From an uncultured Bacteroidales bacterium (GTDB taxonomy: Bacteria > Bacteroidota > Bacteroidia > Bacteroidales > UBA932), in assembly GCA_947168525.1 (NCBI GenBank), contig CAMVMG010000018.1, forward strand, positions 1 to 37,469: a stretch of DNA of 37,469 nucleotides. The letters run 5' to 3'. A program made the position numbers and the translations under genes. Position 1 is the first letter of the stretch; the number at the start of each line of letters is the position of its first letter. This document shows, one piece after another, positions 9,768-17,592 of this stretch. Below the pieces are notes generated by a model, which was given only the letters and a program-made list of their open reading frames with translations, ran no database searches and was not told the origin of the DNA.

Positions 9768-12299
9768 ATGTGTAAGATTCGTACTTTTCTTCTCTGTTGG
9801 CTGTTTTTTGCGGTCGCGTATCCGGCTACGGTCATCGATCATCCCGGCATTACCCGGCCGGAAAAGGCTCCGGGCCGGTTCACCCTGATAGATAACGGTA
9901 TCCCCGTGGCCGTGGTTACCGACCCCGCCGATGCAAAGGGCGTGCAGCTGGCCGCTGAGACGCTCCGGGCCGATTTCGCCCGCGTCTGCGGTTCGCCCGC
10001 TCCTGTCGTGGGGCCGCGTGCTATCCTGGCGGGTTCTGCAGACAGTCCGCTGATCCGGGATCTGGCCGGGAAGGGTATCATCGACATTTCCTCCCTGGAA
10101 GGGCAGTACGAAACCTATATGATGGTCACGGTGGGGAACCGCGTTCCTGGTTATGAGGATGCGCTGGTGATAGCCGGGGCGGACATGCGCGGTGCCATCT
10201 ACGGCATTTTCGAAATCTCCGAGCAGATTGGCGTTTCTCCCTGGTATTTCTGGGCCGATGTCCCGGTTCCCCACCGGGAGACGCTCTCCCTGGCATCCGG
10301 AATCTATACTGTCGCCCCGCCCGCCGTGCGCTACAGGGGCATTTTCCTCAACGACGAAGCCCCCTGCCTGACCGGCTGGGTAAAGAACCGGTTCGGGACG
10401 GACTATGGAGACCACCGGTTCTATGCGAGCGTGTTCGAGCTGCTTCTCCGTCTCAAGGCCAATTTCCTCTGGCCGGCCATGTGGGGCTGGTCCTTCTATG
10501 CCGATGACCCTTTGAACAGCGTTACCGCCAATGAGATGGGCATCATCATGGGCACCTCCCACCACGAGCCCATGGCCCGGAACCACCAGGAATGGGTGCG
10601 GAAAAACGGCGCCGACGGCCCCTGGGACTATCAGAAGAACAAGAAGAACCTGGACAAGTTCTTCACCGAGGGCGTGCGGAGAGCCGCCGGGACGGAGGAC
10701 TTGATTACCATCGGCATGCGGGGAGACGGCGATGTGGCGATGGGAAAGGAGGGGGAAGAGGCCCGGTATATCTCCCTGCTGGAAAAGATTATCGACAACC
10801 AGCGCAGGATTATCCGCCGGGAAACGGGGCGTCCGGCCACAGAGCGGCCCCAGGTATGGGCGCTGTACAAGGAAGTACAGCAGTACTATGACCTGGGCCT
10901 CCGGGTTCCGGACGACGTGACCATCCTCCTGAGCGACGACAACTGGGGCAACGTGCGGAAACTTCCCACGGCGGCCGAGCGGTCGCGGAAGGGCGGCTGG
11001 GGTATCTACTACCATGTGGATTACGTCGGGGCGCCCAGAAACTCCAAGTGGTTGAACGTCACGCCCATCCAGAACATGTGGGAACAGCTGCAGCTCACTT
11101 ATTCCTACGGCGTGGACCGGCTCTGGGTGCTCAATGTCGGGGATCTCAAGCCGATGGAATACCCCATCGACCTGTTCCTTTCCCTGGCCCGCCGGCCGGA
11201 AGCTTTCACCGCGGATAACCTGCTGGACCATACCCGGGCATTCTGCGCGCAGACGTTCGGAGAGGCCCAGGCCGACGAAGCCGCCCGGATCCTGAACCTT
11301 TATTGCAAATACAGCGGCCGCACCACCGCCGAGATGATGGACCGGACCACGTACGATTTGCCTTCCGGTGAATTCCGGCAGGCATGTGACGATTTTGTCC
11401 GGCTGGAGGCGGAGGCGCTCCGGCAGTACCTTTCCCTGGATGTCGCCGCCCGCGACGCCTACTACCAGTTGATTCTCTTCCCTGTCCAGGCGCTTTCCAA
11501 CCTCTACGAGATGTACTACGCCCAGGCCATGAACCATCAGCTGTATTCCCGTGGAGACCCCTCGGCCAATGCTTGGGCCGACAAGGTGGAGGCGTGCTTC
11601 GAGCGGGATGCTTTCCTGATGCGACAGTACAACAAGGAGCTCTCGGGCGGCAAGTGGGACGGTATGATGACTCAGAAGCACATCGGCTACCAGAACTGGA
11701 ACGACAATTTTCCCGCCGATACGCTTCCGGAAGTATTCCGAGTAGAAGCATCGGCCCCGGGCGGATTCTTTTTCCCGCTGGCTACCTTCGTCGGCTATAC
11801 GGCCATGGAGGCGGAGCATTTTTATCAGGCTCAGCCTGCGCCGGAGGCTTCCTGGACGGTGATTCCTTATATGGGACGGACGCTCAGCGGCATTGCCCTG
11901 ATGCCCTATACGGCTCCCGCCGACGGCGCCATGCTCCGGTACCGTTTTGAGCTTCCCGAGGGAGTTTCTTCCGTGAAGGTGCATGTGGTGACCAAATCCA
12001 CGTTGGCGTTCAACAATACGGGACACCGGTACCAGGTGTCGCTGGGCGGCCGGTCTGTGGAGCAGCATTTCAATGCCCGCCTCAACGAGGATCCTGCTAA
12101 TATCTATTCCGTTTACTATCCGACAGTTGCGCGCCGGGTGGTGGAAACCATCAGTGAACTCCCGGCTACCGGCGGCTGGAACAATCTGGAAATCAGGCCG
12201 ATGGATCCTGGTATCGTGTTTGAAAAAATTGTGGTCGACTACGGTGGCTACACCCCGCAGTTCCTGTTCGGCACCGAATCCCCCGCCATGCGGGAATAG
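9768..12299 (+). CDS. GH115 family alpha-glucuronidase
   Basis: An 843-residue exported glycoside hydrolase of family 115, which removes (4-O-methyl-)glucuronic acid side chains from glucuronoxylan; some members act on arabinogalactan. A hydrophobic N-terminus looks like a signal peptide. Strong motifs are RYRGIFLNDEAP (188-199), GTSHHEPM (262-269), MRGDGDVAM, YKEV, DDNWGN, YYHVDY and LNVGD. Compared by eye with the active-site residues I recall for Bacteroides ovatus BoAgu115A (D206, R328, D332, E375, D396, N398, H422, N462), the counterparts here are D196, R318, D322, E369, D390, N392, H416 and N456, with matching spacing within each block, so the enzyme should be active. It follows the hybrid regulator by 9 nt, so enzyme and sensor are probably on one transcript. 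Length is typical of the family. Confidence 0.93.
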   Translation: MCKIRTFLLCWLFFAVAYPATVIDHPGITRPEKAPGRFTLIDNGIPVAVVTDPADAKGVQLAAETLRADFARVCGSPAPVVGPRAILAGSADSPLIRDLAGKGIIDISSLEGQYETYMMVTVGNRVPGYEDALVIAGADMRGAIYGIFEISEQIGVSPWYFWADVPVPHRETLSLASGIYTVAPPAVRYRGIFLNDEAPCLTGWVKNRFGTDYGDHRFYASVFELLLRLKANFLWPAMWGWSFYADDPLNSVTANEMGIIMGTSHHEPMARNHQEWVRKNGADGPWDYQKNKKNLDKFFTEGVRRAAGTEDLITIGMRGDGDVAMGKEGEEARYISLLEKIIDNQRRIIRRETGRPATERPQVWALYKEVQQYYDLGLRVPDDVTILLSDDNWGNVRKLPTAAERSRKGGWGIYYHVDYVGAPRNSKWLNVTPIQNMWEQLQLTYSYGVDRLWVLNVGDLKPMEYPIDLFLSLARRPEAFTADNLLDHTRAFCAQTFGEAQADEAARILNLYCKYSGRTTAEMMDRTTYDLPSGEFRQACDDFVRLEAEALRQYLSLDVAARDAYYQLILFPVQALSNLYEMYYAQAMNHQLYSRGDPSANAWADKVEACFERDAFLMRQYNKELSGGKWDGMMTQKHIGYQNWNDNFPADTLPEVFRVEASAPGGFFFPLATFVGYTAMEAEHFYQAQPAPEASWTVIPYMGRTLSGIALMPYTAPADGAMLRYRFELPEGVSSVKVHVVTKSTLAFNNTGHRYQVSLGGRSVEQHFNARLNEDPANIYSVYYPTVARRVVETISELPATGGWNNLEIRPMDPGIVFEKIVVDYGGYTPQFLFGTESPAMRE

Positions 12300-12323
12300 C
12301 TTCCGTCCGCTGCTGAAGAGCCA

Positions 12324-12415
12324 TGGCGCAGGTCAGTTTTTTGCTTGGTGACCTGCGCCAAAACTATAGTCAACCTGCGCCAAGATTCCAGTTTCAGTGA
12401 CAATTTGGTGGCGCA
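12324..12415. repeat. Cluster of four TGGCGCA heptamers including a perfect 12-bp inverted repeat
   Basis: TGGCGCAGGTCA (12324-12335) and TGACCTGCGCCA (12349-12360) are perfect inverted arms with a 13-nt spacer. ACCTGCGCCA recurs at 12373-12382, and TGGCGCA again at 12409-12415. Orientations run forward, reverse, reverse, forward. The first pair could form a hairpin at the 3' end of the GH115 transcript, but no T-run follows, so a simple terminator is unlikely. This is the only notable content of the 12300-12503 non-coding stretch besides a promoter near its end. Confidence 0.6.
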
Positions 12416-12474
12416 TTGGGTCGTCATTATCAGAAAAATACGACGGACAGTGCGGTTTAATGCAGTTTTTTTTG

Positions 12475-12482
12475 TATGTTTG
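12475..12482 (+). promoter_or_regulatory. -7 box for the small ORF-M64 operon
   Basis: TATGTTTG is an exact TAnnTTTG match 21 nt before the ATG at 12504. The upstream TTTA at 12456-12459 is a weak -33 candidate with a 15-nt spacer. Confidence 0.5.
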
Positions 12483-12503
12483 TAGAACTAGCCCATAATT
12501 ACT

Positions 12504-12656
12504 ATGAAACAGTTCTACATTGAGCCTGAAGTCCAGGTGCTGTCTCTTGCATTGGAGACCGGCGTCCTGACTGCCAGCAACGAAGGGTATCCGGTGAATC
12601 CGGTGGATCCCGGTTTCTCTCCTTTTCCCAGTTTTACTGATCTCCCGATCTTTTAA
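12504..12656 (+). CDS. Small protein of unknown function (50 residues) upstream of the M64 lipoprotein
   Basis: An open frame from ATG 12504 to TAA 12654-12656. The product starts MKQFYIEPEVQVLSLALE and ends in a Pro/Phe-rich segment (NPVDPGFSPFPSFTDLPIF). There is no signal peptide or membrane segment. Support for it being real: a correctly placed -7 box 21 nt upstream, a good coding frame in an otherwise unexplained gap, and close coupling to the M64 lipoprotein gene, whose ATG (12669) follows by 12 nt. The opening resembles short Bacteroidales hypothetical proteins starting MK-x-Y-I-x-P-x-V, which I recognise as a pattern but cannot assign. It could be a leader peptide for the downstream gene or an independent small protein. 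Confidence 0.6.
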   Translation: MKQFYIEPEVQVLSLALETGVLTASNEGYPVNPVDPGFSPFPSFTDLPIF

Positions 12657-12668
12657 ATGGAACACGCT

Positions 12669-14804
12669 ATGAAAAAGAATTTGTTATTTGCTTTGATAGC
12701 GGTGGCTCCGCTCGCATTATTCTCTTGTGCCAAGGAGGTTTCTGTTGATGTACCTGAAGCGGGAGAGCATCCGGCCATGCTCGATCCTTGGACTGCGGTA
12801 GACCAGATGCCATATATCAAGCCGATCGAAGGTAAGAAGGCAAGCGTAACTGTCGGCCCTGTCGAGACCAAGTCTCATCTGGACATGACCGACCCGTCTT
12901 ATGGGAAAGTTACCTGGAAGTCGGGAGATGGATTCAGAATGGCTACGTACGACCCTTCTATCCCCCAATTGCTGTATGCCGATTTTTCTACAACTGAGAG
13001 TGGTGAAAAAGCCTCTTTTTCCACAAGCCATAGTTTAACTTACAGTCCGCAGCATAGTATCCATGTGCCAGATTTATCCAAGGTACAACTGTCTTATGAT
13101 GAGAACGGTCCGATATTTGGGGTCAATGTTCCTCCGGCACAGACGGCTGTTGCGGGTGGCGTTGCCGACGGATTAACCTATTCTTATGCCAAAACCACGT
13201 CCTTCACCGATGTTGTAAATGGAACGGAGGATATGCATTTCACCAGCATCCTGTCTCTGGTCCGTTTCAAGATGACGGGAGCCATTGCTTCTTCGGTGAC
13301 CTCCGTAACCATCCGGGGCGGTTCTGCCCTGGCGGGAGACTGCGTCCTTATACCTACAGGTAGCGGAGTGCCGCAATTGTCTTTCAACGTGTCATTCACA
13401 GGAGATGTAGCCTCTTCTACAGTGACACTTTCCGGAAGTTTTTCGCCCGACACTTACTATTATTTTGCCGTTGTTCCCGGCACGCAGAACGGTTTCTCAC
13501 TGGAGTTTACGGACGGGGTTCATACCACTACCAAAATTGCTTCCAAATCGGTTAATTTTGCCCGCGGGCAAATCACGGATATCGGCACTATCGATCTGGG
13601 AAGTGCTTTCTCGGACCCTGCGACGCCGGACATGACGCCCATCAAATTCATGTCCGCAACGGCCGGAGCGCTCAAACCGGTGAGCGTTGCCGTCATTCCG
13701 GAAGGCTTCACCGCTTCTGAAATGACCAAGTATGAGATGCTGGCCAAAAGCGCAATGAACACCTTGTTCAGCGTGGAGCCTTTCAAGAGCTATAAGGAGT
13801 ACTTCAATGTGTATATCTTAAAGGTCGCTTCCAATGCATCCGGAGCCAATATCACGGATGGCAAAGGAACGATAACCACAGCGGTCGACTGCTACTTTGG
13901 TTCCAAATGGGGGGCTACAACCTATGGAGACATGGTAGCTGACCATGACAAAGTTTTCAACTATGTTGAAGCTAACTGCCCGGACATTACCGGAGGGATC
14001 CATACTATACAGGAGGTACCCATCCTGATGATAATCAATGACGCCCGTTATGGAGGCATTAACTGGACGTTCAGCGACGGCAAGGCGTATTGCATGGCCC
14101 CCTATTCGTTCAATGGCGGCGGCATGTCCTGGAACTATCCAAGATATGAAGCGAATGATGATGTGGATCCGTCCCTTGGTTATTCGGCAACCAGTGCCGC
14201 CCGGAAAGCAGAAGTAGGCGCCAATGCCGGAAGCTGGCTGAATACGATGGTCCATGAGTTCGGCGGGCATTGTTTTTCCAGGCTGAAGGATGAGTACTGG
14301 TATGGTCCGGATGAAGTTACCCCCTCTTCAGCGGCGGATAAAGGTGCGGCGGTATATATAGATACTCATCGATATCCCGTGCCGTATGGACGGAATATTT
14401 CTGCATCTTATTCTAACCCCGGAAAAGACGCTACTAGCGGGGCGGAAGGCTGGCAGCATCTTCTGGACAAGAAAGCGGAATTGGCAGTAGGCAATCCGTT
14501 GTATAACAGAATCGGCGTCTATCAAGGGGGCGATGTCTCCATCTTCAACCGTTGGCGCAGCGAGCGGGTCAGCTGCATGATTGACAACCGCTTCTATTTC
14601 TCCACCTTCCAGCGGGAGTTGATCGTGAAGCGGATCATGACGCTGGCTGGAAAAGCTTTCAATGAAACGGAATTCTGGGCGAAAGATGTTCCCATCGACC
14701 CTGTCCGGGACATCGTCAGCAGCCCTGTTATGGGAGAACCGGATCCTGTTGCGCCGCGTCCCATGCCCATGCTTCCTCCGCCGCGCCTGGTGGTCACCGA
14801 CTAG
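12669..14804 (+). CDS. Lipoprotein with fimbrillin-like region fused to an M64 (IgA peptidase-type) metallopeptidase
   Basis: A 711-residue lipoprotein; the in-frame ATG at 12657 directly abuts the small ORF's stop, but the start at 12669 puts the signal peptide (Cys20 in the LFSC lipobox) at the N-terminus and is preferred. Residues about 30-315 are beta-rich and look like the fimbrillin/Mfa-like region of Bacteroidales surface proteins (FTSILSLVRFKMTG, YYYFAVVPG, GQITDIGTIDLG). Residues about 320-690 match the M64 peptidase family: VIPEGFTASEM, then the metal motif HEFGGHCFSRLKDEY with His529, Glu530 and His534. The M64 family is named for a clostridial IgA protease; the substrate here is unknown. 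The C-terminus is Pro/Met-rich. The protein probably sits on the outer surface. Note that three residues separate Glu530 and His534, unlike the classic HExxH. Confidence 0.85.
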   Translation: MKKNLLFALIAVAPLALFSCAKEVSVDVPEAGEHPAMLDPWTAVDQMPYIKPIEGKKASVTVGPVETKSHLDMTDPSYGKVTWKSGDGFRMATYDPSIPQLLYADFSTTESGEKASFSTSHSLTYSPQHSIHVPDLSKVQLSYDENGPIFGVNVPPAQTAVAGGVADGLTYSYAKTTSFTDVVNGTEDMHFTSILSLVRFKMTGAIASSVTSVTIRGGSALAGDCVLIPTGSGVPQLSFNVSFTGDVASSTVTLSGSFSPDTYYYFAVVPGTQNGFSLEFTDGVHTTTKIASKSVNFARGQITDIGTIDLGSAFSDPATPDMTPIKFMSATAGALKPVSVAVIPEGFTASEMTKYEMLAKSAMNTLFSVEPFKSYKEYFNVYILKVASNASGANITDGKGTITTAVDCYFGSKWGATTYGDMVADHDKVFNYVEANCPDITGGIHTIQEVPILMIINDARYGGINWTFSDGKAYCMAPYSFNGGGMSWNYPRYEANDDVDPSLGYSATSAARKAEVGANAGSWLNTMVHEFGGHCFSRLKDEYWYGPDEVTPSSAADKGAAVYIDTHRYPVPYGRNISASYSNPGKDATSGAEGWQHLLDKKAELAVGNPLYNRIGVYQGGDVSIFNRWRSERVSCMIDNRFYFSTFQRELIVKRIMTLAGKAFNETEFWAKDVPIDPVRDIVSSPVMGEPDPVAPRPMPMLPPPRLVVTD

Positions 14805-14852
14805 CTAACCTTGTTAGGTTTAAGTACTTGATAGATAATATTCTATGAAAAC

Positions 14853-14878
14853 ACCCTGCTGTATGCGAGCAGCAGGGT
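14853..14878 (+). terminator. Hairpin after the M64 gene, possible terminator
   Basis: ACCCTGCTG (14853-14861) and CAGCAGGGT (14870-14878) form a perfect 9-bp stem with an 8-nt loop, followed by only a short T/A-rich stretch. A smaller AACCT/AGGTT stem lies at 14807-14820. The hairpin occupies the start of the longer reading frame of the next gene, which argues for that gene starting at 14899. Confidence 0.5.
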
Positions 14879-14898
14879 TATTATGTAAAGTGTTGAGA

Positions 14899-17487
14899 AT
14901 GAGAGTGTTGCGCAAAACCTATCTGCTGCTTCTGCTGGCATCCTGCGCCGGCAGCCCTTTTCATGCCGACTACCAGGCTCGCCTGGAGGCCGACGGCGGC
15001 GCCCTGAAGCCCTTCATGGCCATTCCGGCGGAGGCCAGCGCCCGGGAGCGGGAGGCCCTGGAATTCCTCTATGCCTATATGCCATCGGCCGATGTAATCG
15101 ACTATCCCGCCGATTTTTACCTGCAGAGCGTACGGCAGAGCCTGAAGGTGCGGGAAGAGATGGGCTGGGCAGTGCCGGAACGGGAATTCCGCCATTTTGT
15201 GCTGCCCCTCAGGGTGAACAACGAGAGCCTGGACAGCGCCCGGACCGTGTTTTACCGGGAACTGAAACCCCGCGTGCAGGGAAAAACCATGCAGGAGGCT
15301 ATCCTGGAGGTGAACCACTGGTGCCATCAGAAAGTCACCTATCAGCCCTCAGATGCGCGCACCCTCTCCCCGCTGAACCTGATGAACAACACCCTGGGCC
15401 GATGCGGAGAGGAATCGACCTTCACCGTCACCGCCCTTCGTTCCGTGGGCATCCCTGCCCGGCAGGTCTATACCCCGCGCTGGGCCCATACCGACGACAA
15501 TCATGCCTGGGTGGAGGCCTGGGCCGACGGCCAGTGGCATTTCCTGGGTGCCTGCGAACCGGAGCCCGTACTGGACTTGGGCTGGTTCAACGCGCCCGCC
15601 TCCCGGGCCATGCTCATGCACACCAAGGTGTTTGGCAAGTACGACGGTCCGGAAGAGGTGGTGCTGGAAGGCCCCAATTACACGGAGGTGAACCTCATCG
15701 ACCATTATGCGAAAACCGGCGAAGCCACTTTCCGGATTCTCTGGGGGGAGGATGCCCCTGGCGGCAAGGCTGGCACGCCCGCTGCCGGTGCGCGTGTGGA
15801 TTTCTGCATCTACAATTATGCCGAATTCTACCCGGCCGTGACTAAGTATGCCGATGCTGACGGACATACCTTCCTCAGCGCTGGGCTGGGCGATATGCTG
15901 GTCTGGGCTTCCCTGGACGGGGCCTTCGGTTATACCAAAGTTTCTTTCGGCCGGGATAAGGAAGTGACGGTTGAGCTGCATCCGCTGTCGGAAAAAGCGC
16001 TCAGCCGGGAGTTCCTGAAAGTGGTTCCTCCTGCGGAAACGGCTAACATTCCGGAAGTTTCGCCGGAGCTGCGTGCCCGGAACAACCGGCGTTTCGCCCG
16101 CGAAGATTCCCTCCGCCACGCCTATGAGGCCACCTTCCCCACCCAGGAGCAGGCGCTTGCTTTTGTACAGGAGCAGGGTTATGGCCATCACCTGGCGCAG
16201 GTGCTGGTCCGCTCCCGCGGCAACCATCGCACCATCGAAGATTTCATGGCGGCCTGTGGCAACCATGAGCGCATAGAGCAGGTGTTGTCTTCCCTCAGTA
16301 CCAAAGACTTGCAAGATATCACCCTGGAGAACCTGCAGGATTACTATTCGGCCCGGAATTTCCTGGGCGCCCGGGTGGAGGACGAATTCCTCACCCCCTT
16401 CTATTCCTTCTTCGAAGCTGACCCGATTCCGGTGGGAACGCCCGAAGAACTGGTACGCTGGGTGCAGGAGAACATCGCCGTAAATGCCGATCCCAAAGCC
16501 TGGAATATCCCCATGTCGCCACAAGGAGTGTACGCCAGCCGGACGGCCAGCCCCAGATCGCGCGACATCTTCTTTGTCTCAGCCGCCCGCGCCCTGGGCA
16601 TGGACGCCCGGAAAGACCCCGTTACCGGAAAGGTGCAATACTGGCAGGATGGGCAGTGGATGGATGTTTCCTTCGGGGACAAGGCACCCGCAGCCGTTAC
16701 ACCGAAAGGCATGCTTAAACTGTCCTACAAGCCTTCGGGCAGCGTGGACAATCCCAAATACTACTCTCTTTTTACGCTTTCCCGCCTGGTGGACGGACGG
16801 CCGCAGTTGCTGTCCTTCGACGAGGGCGAGGTGGATATGGGCGGCGGTGTAGACTGGGAGAATGTGTTCAAGGAAGGCTTCGACCTGGATGCCGGAACTT
16901 ATCTGCTGGTGGCCGGGAACAGGCTTTCGGACGGGTCTGTGCCCGTTTCTATGACGCTTTTTTCGCTCCCGGAAGGCCAGGTCACGGTGGAGGAACTGCT
17001 TATAGAGGAGCCGACAGGCGGCGTGCCCGTCATCGGCAGCTTCGACTGTGAGTCGGCCTGCCTGCCGGAGGGCTCCGATTCAGAAGCATCACTCCTGTCC
17101 CAAACCGGGCGGGGCTTTTATATCGTGGCCGTCCTGGAGCCCGGTAAAGAGCCCACCAACCATGTGCTGCGGGATCTCGCCGCTGCGTGCTCCCAGCTGG
17201 AGGCTTGGGGACGGCCGGTCGTGCTCCTGTGCGAGGACAGCGCATCGCTCGCCCGCCTCCGGAAGGAGATGGCCGAGGGCCGATACGGGCAGCTGCCCGC
17301 CACCATCCGCCTGGGCGTTGACACGCAGGGTATCCGCGGGGCCATCGTCCGGAATCTACAGCTCACCGCTCCCGGCCGGCTGCCGCTGGTAATCCTCTCC
17401 GACACCTTCAACCGCGTTTTCTTCTGCTCTGAGGGTTACACCATCGGCCTGGGCGATCAGCTCTCCGGCACCATCGCACGCCTATAG
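14899..17487 (+). CDS. Transglutaminase-like lipoprotein with C-terminal thioredoxin-like region
   Basis: An 862-residue lipoprotein; I start it at ATG 14899, which gives a short signal peptide with lipobox Cys16 (LLASC). The frame extends upstream to 14845, but that part overlaps a hairpin. Residues about 140-225 form a transglutaminase core: Cys169 in LGRCGEEST and His202 in DDNHAWVEAW, followed by a WHFLGACEPEP strand where the third catalytic residue would lie; no Asp is at the usual DP position, an Asp occurring only later (VLDLGW). The middle contains a carboxypeptidase-regulatory-like beta domain (about 240-350) and helical parts. The last ~110 residues (FYIVAVLEPG ... LPLVILSDTFNRVFF) resemble a thioredoxin fold without a CxxC motif. 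Bacteroidales carry such proteins widely, probably as surface peptidases or amidases; the substrate is unknown. Confidence 0.8.
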   Translation: MRVLRKTYLLLLLASCAGSPFHADYQARLEADGGALKPFMAIPAEASAREREALEFLYAYMPSADVIDYPADFYLQSVRQSLKVREEMGWAVPEREFRHFVLPLRVNNESLDSARTVFYRELKPRVQGKTMQEAILEVNHWCHQKVTYQPSDARTLSPLNLMNNTLGRCGEESTFTVTALRSVGIPARQVYTPRWAHTDDNHAWVEAWADGQWHFLGACEPEPVLDLGWFNAPASRAMLMHTKVFGKYDGPEEVVLEGPNYTEVNLIDHYAKTGEATFRILWGEDAPGGKAGTPAAGARVDFCIYNYAEFYPAVTKYADADGHTFLSAGLGDMLVWASLDGAFGYTKVSFGRDKEVTVELHPLSEKALSREFLKVVPPAETANIPEVSPELRARNNRRFAREDSLRHAYEATFPTQEQALAFVQEQGYGHHLAQVLVRSRGNHRTIEDFMAACGNHERIEQVLSSLSTKDLQDITLENLQDYYSARNFLGARVEDEFLTPFYSFFEADPIPVGTPEELVRWVQENIAVNADPKAWNIPMSPQGVYASRTASPRSRDIFFVSAARALGMDARKDPVTGKVQYWQDGQWMDVSFGDKAPAAVTPKGMLKLSYKPSGSVDNPKYYSLFTLSRLVDGRPQLLSFDEGEVDMGGGVDWENVFKEGFDLDAGTYLLVAGNRLSDGSVPVSMTLFSLPEGQVTVEELLIEEPTGGVPVIGSFDCESACLPEGSDSEASLLSQTGRGFYIVAVLEPGKEPTNHVLRDLAAACSQLEAWGRPVVLLCEDSASLARLRKEMAEGRYGQLPATIRLGVDTQGIRGAIVRNLQLTAPGRLPLVILSDTFNRVFFCSEGYTIGLGDQLSGTIARL

Positions 17488-17518
17488 GCCTTTTGGAAAA
17501 AAATGTAAAAAAATTAAA

Positions 17519-17534
17519 ATATCGCTTGCGATAT
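17519..17534. promoter_or_regulatory. Perfect 16-bp palindrome, candidate OhrR/MarR operator
   Basis: ATATCGC-TT-GCGATAT is a perfect inverted repeat. It covers the -33 region of the promoter at 17525-17555, and a half-site-like ACGATAT recurs at 17564-17570, just past the expected transcription start. The operon contains a MarR-family regulator, a family that represses by binding such AT-rich palindromes, so self-regulation is a good inference. Confidence 0.6.
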
Positions 17535-17555
17535 AAAAATATTTGCGTACCTTTG
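17525..17555 (+). promoter_or_regulatory. Promoter of the ferritin-like/GPx/OhrR operon
   Basis: CTTG (17525-17528, three of four bases of the -33 TTTG) and TACCTTTG (17548-17555, exact -7 TAnnTTTG) are separated by 19 nt, the expected Bacteroidota spacing. The start codon is 37 nt after the -7 box, and the leader is A-rich with no Shine-Dalgarno, as usual in this phylum. Confidence 0.65.
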
Positions 17556-17592
17556 TGTCGTGAACGATATAAACAATTAAACACAATAAACC

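Noticed and set aside
9516..12068. 850-codon open frame on the minus strand opposite the GH115 gene
   Set aside because: The plus-strand product has GH115 motifs and correctly spaced active-site residues; the antisense product has no recognisable motif and is rich in Arg, Gly, His and Val, as expected for a shadow frame in GC-rich DNA.
12301..12503. Possible CRISPR-like repeat array
   Set aside because: The repeats are short heptamers and 10-mers in mixed orientation with uneven spacing; no cas genes are present.
12657..12668. Upstream ATG for the M64 lipoprotein
   Set aside because: It adds four residues before a normal signal peptide and abuts the small ORF's stop; the ATG at 12669 fits the lipoprotein pattern better, though coupled initiation at 12657 is not excluded.
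14845..14898. Longer start for the transglutaminase-like protein
   Set aside because: The extra 18 codons overlap a perfect 9-bp hairpin and place Cys-rich sequence before the signal peptide; the start at 14899 gives a standard lipoprotein signal.
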